Below, in pieces: positions 61,506-64,000 of a DNA stretch of 64,000 bases. The stretch is from positions 62,001-126,000 of the forward strand of contig NZ_AXAP01000011.1 in NCBI RefSeq assembly GCF_000472865.1, written 5' to 3'. Positions within the stretch are counted from its first letter, which is position 1. Each line of letters starts with the position of its first letter. Under the pieces are notes generated by a model, which saw only the letters and a list, made by a program, of their open reading frames with translations, was not told the origin of the DNA and did not search any database. This DNA comes from Bradyrhizobium elkanii WSM2783 (GTDB lineage Bacteria > Pseudomonadota > Alphaproteobacteria > Rhizobiales > Xanthobacteraceae). Position numbers and translations under genes: made by a program.

Positions 61506-61643
61506 CGGAAAGCTGCCGCGCAGTGGGATAGGCATAATACCATGGTCCCTCCTAGCGCGGCGAACCAAGGCCGGCAAGCTGGCTTGCCATTGCACGGCGA
61601 ATTTGGCTCTATGGGCCGGCTACCTGCCCCGGAGATAACAGCG

Positions 61644-61889
61644 ATGGTTCCCTTCTTCATCCAGATCAAGTGCAAGCTCGGCCAGTCCTATGCCGTCGCC
61701 AATGCGCTGGCGGAGGCCGAGATCGCCTCCGAGATCTACTCCACCGCGGGCGATTACGATCTCCTAGTGAAGTTCTACGTCGACAAGGACACCGACATCG
61801 GCCATTTCGTCAACGAGAAGGTCCAGGTCATCCCGGGTATCCAGGACACCCACACCATCATCACCTTCAAGGCGTTCGGGACCACCTAG
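61644..61889 (+). CDS. Stand-alone Lrp/AsnC ligand-binding (RAM) domain protein
   Basis: An 81-residue protein with only the effector-binding domain of Lrp/AsnC (MVPFFIQIKCKLGQSYAVAN, then YSTAGDYDLLVKFYVDKDTD) and no helix-turn-helix. Such domains oligomerise and bind amino acids; they may modulate full-length Lrp proteins. ATG 61644 follows GGAGATAACAGCG. It is divergent from thiD (138 bp), and its stop overlaps the cytochrome gene stop (CTAG). Confidence 0.88.
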   Translation: MVPFFIQIKCKLGQSYAVANALAEAEIASEIYSTAGDYDLLVKFYVDKDTDIGHFVNEKVQVIPGIQDTHTIITFKAFGTT

Positions 61890-62818
61890 CTCTTATTCCC
61901 GGTCCGCTTCGGCGGTGGCGTGGGTCCCTCGACGGGTGGCAGCGATTTGAGATAATCCGCCATTGCCGCGCGGTCATCGTCGGACAATTGCGAGGTGTTC
62001 TTGATCACGCGCGCCATCAATCCGCTGGCGCTGTCGCCCTCCGGCAGTTCGCCGGTCTTCAGGAAATAAGCGAAGTCCTTCGCGCTCCAGTCTCCGAGTT
62101 TCTTTTGCGTGATGTTGGGCACCCAGCCCTCGCCCTCCGGATTCGGTCCGCCGCCAAAACGCTGCGCGCGGATGATGCCGCCCAGGAAATTGCGCGGGCT
62201 GTGGCACTCCGCGCAATGGCCGAAACTGTTCACGAGATAGGCCCCGCGATTCCATTGCGCGGAGCGCGCCGGATCCGGCGTAAAGGGCTTGTCATCCATG
62301 AACAGGAATTTCCACACACCGATGTTGCGGCGGATGTTGAAGGGGAACGGCACGTCGTGATCGCGCACCTTACCGGCGACCGGCGGCAGCGTCTTGATGA
62401 ACGCGAAGAGGTCGCGGACGTCCTCGATCTTCGCATGCCGGTAGGACGTGTAGGGAAAGGCAGGGAAAAAATGGGCGCCCTCCGGCGAGGTGCCCTTCAT
62501 GACCGCTGTGACGAAATCAGCCTCGCTCCATCGGCCGATCCCGTCATTGGGATCGGGCGAGATGTTCGGCGCATAGAAGGTGCCGAATGGCGATGGAATC
62601 GCGAGCCCGCCGCCGAGCCGGGTGCGATCGGGCTGGTCGGGCACGGCGTGGCAGGACGAACATCCGCCCGCGTTGAAGATGGTCGAGCCATTGCCAATGT
62701 CAGGCTCATAGGCCGGCAATACGCTGGCCGCGAACGTCGCTGGTATGGTCAGCCACCAGTAGACGCCGACGGCGACAATGCCGGCGAGGATGGCCGCGGG
62801 GTAAATTCGTCGCAACAT
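61886..62818 (-). CDS. Membrane-anchored diheme cytochrome c
   Basis: A 310-residue protein with an N-terminal hydrophobic anchor (AAILAGIVAVGVYWWL) and two CxxCH heme sites (CSSCH near residue 55, CAECH near 203). The pattern resembles the cytochrome c subunits of alcohol, aldehyde or gluconate dehydrogenases, which pass electrons from a periplasmic dehydrogenase to the chain. No dehydrogenase gene is beside it. ATG 62818 with AGGTCGG upstream is preferred over 62833. Confidence 0.85.
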   Translation of the reverse strand: MLRRIYPAAILAGIVAVGVYWWLTIPATFAASVLPAYEPDIGNGSTIFNAGGCSSCHAVPDQPDRTRLGGGLAIPSPFGTFYAPNISPDPNDGIGRWSEADFVTAVMKGTSPEGAHFFPAFPYTSYRHAKIEDVRDLFAFIKTLPPVAGKVRDHDVPFPFNIRRNIGVWKFLFMDDKPFTPDPARSAQWNRGAYLVNSFGHCAECHSPRNFLGGIIRAQRFGGGPNPEGEGWVPNITQKKLGDWSAKDFAYFLKTGELPEGDSASGLMARVIKNTSQLSDDDRAAMADYLKSLPPVEGPTPPPKRTGNKS

Positions 62819-62825
62819 AATCCGA

Positions 62826-62939
62826 CCTGTCATTGGAGCGTCTTCGAGCAAAGCGTACCCTCGGACTTGATCCGAGGGTGAGCACCGGTTCGTGTGAACG
62901 CGTCAAAAACAAAAATCTGGCGCTTCGGTTCAATCAGAA
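62826..62939. repeat. Interspersed repeat, third (diverged) copy
   Basis: GGAGCGTCTTCGAGCAAAGC, then CACCGGTTCGTGTGAACGCG and GTCAAAAACAAAAATCTGGC correspond to the copies at 18251 and 25326, with an extra GTACCCTCGGACTTGATCCG inserted hairpin. The 284-bp gap (62819-63102) holds no gene. Confidence 0.75.
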
Positions 62940-63102
62940 CCGAATATGCTCCAGTTCGTCGATCGAACGGCTAATATGGCGAGAGTTTCGGCCATGCGCT
63001 TGCTCGAAATTTTCCGCGCTCGCGGGCGATTTTGGGAATAAAGCAGAAAGGCCATTGTTTTTGAGGTCGACACTCAGGCCGACGCCAACAGGGAGAAAAA
63101 CC

Positions 63103-63525
63103 ATGCCGAACAAGACCATGCTTGCCACGCTCGCGCTCGGAGCCGCCGTCGTGTTTGCCGGTCCTGCTCTCGCCGACAAGTACAAGGTGCCGTTGGACGG
63201 CAAATCGGAAGTGCCGCCGAACAGCAGCACCGGAACCGGCACCGCCGATATCGACTACGATCCCGCGACCAAGAAGCTGAGCTGGAAGGTGACCTATTCC
63301 GGCCTCACCGGTCCCGCCACCGCAGCGCATTTCCATGGTCCCGCCGAAGCCGGCAAGAACGGCGGCGTCGCGGTCCCGATCCCGAATATCGCCTCGAGCC
63401 CCGCCGAAGGCAGCGCCACGCTGACGGACGCGCAGGCCGCCGATTTCCTCGCCGGCAAGTACTACGTGAACGTCCACACCGCGGCCAATCCAGGCGGCGA
63501 AATCCGCGGCCAGGTCGTGAAATAG
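63103..63525 (+). CDS. CHRD domain-containing secreted protein
   Basis: A 140-residue exported protein with a signal peptide (ending PALADKYK). The CHRD (chordin-like) domain runs through the rest, with SEVPPNSSTGTGTADIDYD, TAAHFHGPAEAGKNGG and YYVNVHTAANPGGEIRGQV. The family is common in bacterial periplasms; its role is not known. ATG 63103 has GGGAG seven bases upstream. A strong terminator follows. Confidence 0.9.
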   Translation: MPNKTMLATLALGAAVVFAGPALADKYKVPLDGKSEVPPNSSTGTGTADIDYDPATKKLSWKVTYSGLTGPATAAHFHGPAEAGKNGGVAVPIPNIASSPAEGSATLTDAQAADFLAGKYYVNVHTAANPGGEIRGQVVK

Positions 63526-63549
63526 GCGAGCCACTAACGCTCATCCTTG

Positions 63550-63578
63550 AAGGCGGATGCTCCAGCATCCGCCTTTTT
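63550..63578 (+). terminator. Terminator after the CHRD gene
   Basis: AAGGCGGATGCT and AGCATCCGCCTT form a 12-bp stem around CC, followed by TTTCATTT. It lies 24 bases after the CHRD stop. Confidence 0.9.
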
Positions 63579-63627
63579 CATTTCGTGCCTATAGTGAAGC
63601 AAACCAGTACTGGCCGCGACGAAGCTG

Positions 63628-63755
63628 CGCTCCCTCTCCCGCTTGCGGGAGAGGGTCGGGGTGAGGGTGTCTCCGCATTGGGACTCCCCGAGTGAGAGAG
63701 CCCTCACCCGCTGCGCTGAAGCGCAGCGACCTCTCCCGCGCGCGGGAGAGGTGAA
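63628..63755. repeat. Complete CTCTCCCGC/GCGGGAGAG repeat unit, second copy
   Basis: GCTCCCTCTCCCGCTTGCGG to CCGCGCGCGGGAGAGGTGAA; the same element as 37161-37283. It lies directly between the CHRD terminator and the end of the cytochrome gene. Confidence 0.9.
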
Positions 63756-63763
63756 GCGCCGCA

Positions 63764-64000
63764 TTACTTCAATTTGACGCGATAGGTGTCGTGGCACGCG
63801 CCGCAGCGATCGTTGATCGTGGTGTAGGCCACCTTCAACTGATCGAGATTCTTGACCTTGCCCTTGAAGTCGCCGATCGCCTTCGTAACGGGCGGGATCT
63901 TGGAATCGAAATCGGCCTTGTTCTGCCAGATCTTGGGCGACGACGTGTAATGGGCGTCCTTCACGTCTTCCTTGGGGTTGGTGGCAAAGACGGTCGCGAT
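63764..64000 (-). CDS. Cytochrome c' / c556-like protein, partial (N-terminus beyond window)
   Basis: The last 78 residues of a gene that enters from the right edge. The heme site CGACH lies near the C-terminus (RCGACHDTYRVKLK), the hallmark of the c'/c556 four-helix-bundle cytochromes, and the preceding helix (KNLDQLKVAYTTINDRC) fits. The family binds NO or acts in electron transfer. The start and signal peptide are outside the window. Confidence 0.85.
   Translation of the reverse strand: MATVFATNPKEDVKDAHYTSSPKIWQNKADFDSKIPPVTKAIGDFKGKVKNLDQLKVAYTTINDRCGACHDTYRVKLK

Noticed and set aside
60506..61800. Thiamine (TPP) riboswitch near thiD
   Set aside because: No CTGAGA or matching ACCTGATC-type core was seen upstream of thiD.
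60879..61889. A 336-codon frame covering thiD antisense plus the AsnC-type gene
   Set aside because: Only the last 81 codons, from ATG 61644 with a ribosome site, encode a recognisable domain. The rest is antisense to thiD.
63035..63059. EcfG-like promoter before the CHRD gene (GGAAT-N16-TGTT)
   Set aside because: Both halves differ from GGAAC and CGTT, so the match is too weak to call without expression data.

Overview
The window is high-GC DNA from an alphaproteobacterium of the order Hyphomicrobiales (Rhizobiales), most likely Bradyrhizobium or a close relative. Four things point there: a flagellar cluster carrying the alphaproteobacterial regulators FliX, FlaF and FlbT; a very long flagellin of the kind used in thick subpolar flagella; a giant polar coiled-coil protein resembling the growth-pole proteins GPR (Agrobacterium) and RgsE (Sinorhizobium); and several families of short palindromic intergenic repeats familiar from Bradyrhizobium genomes. 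The genus is inferred from recognition, not from a database search. No rRNA, tRNA, CRISPR array, prophage or complete insertion sequence was seen.

Region 1 (1-22.6 kb) is flagellar. fliL-fliM-DUF6468-motE runs leftward (motE is cut by the window edge) and flgF-flgG-flgA-flgH runs rightward from a shared upstream region with a near-consensus sigma-54 promoter. About 8 kb of unrelated genes follows: a GH79-like secreted hydrolase, a GrlR-family protein, small secreted proteins, a 2-keto-4-pentenoate hydratase-like enzyme, an SDR enzyme with a divergent HxlR regulator, a PhyH-type dioxygenase and dksA. Flagellar genes then resume with fliX, divergent flgI-flgJ-FlgN-like, a FlaG-like gene, flaF with a small unknown partner, an 820-residue flagellin and flbT. 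Rod and ring proteins, motor parts, filament and post-transcriptional flagellin control are all represented.

Region 2 (22.6-40.7 kb) is a mixed housekeeping and stress stretch: msrB, an FAD oxidoreductase, a SixA-like phosphatase, a universal stress protein, a DUF1127/MocR pair, a MHYT-PAS-GGDEF-EAL protein, a DHA2 exporter, a DUF892 ferritin-like protein, an LPG-synthase-like membrane protein, a large SGNH hydrolase, a DUF2147 protein, a ferredoxin-NADP reductase, a thioesterase, a [2Fe-2S] ferredoxin and an HPt protein.

Region 3 (40.7-47 kb) is one 1956-residue membrane-anchored protein built largely of 11-residue (hendecad) repeats, preceded by a perfect TTAA-N7-TTAA CtrA-type box. It is the most distinctive object in the window.

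Region 4 (47-64 kb) has an orphan antitoxin with a decayed vapC, the mlaE-mlaF-mlaD lipid transport operon, a dipeptide epimerase, an MFS transporter, an unknown 400-residue Ala/Pro-rich protein, a membrane metallophosphoesterase, an AI-2E family transporter, a threonine/serine dehydratase, an LpxH-like phosphatase overlapping a glycosyltransferase, thiD, a stand-alone AsnC-type domain, a diheme cytochrome c, a CHRD protein and the end of a cytochrome c556/c'-like gene. Three convergent pairs share stop-codon bases and a fourth overlaps by 31 bp. Five repeat families lie in the gaps.
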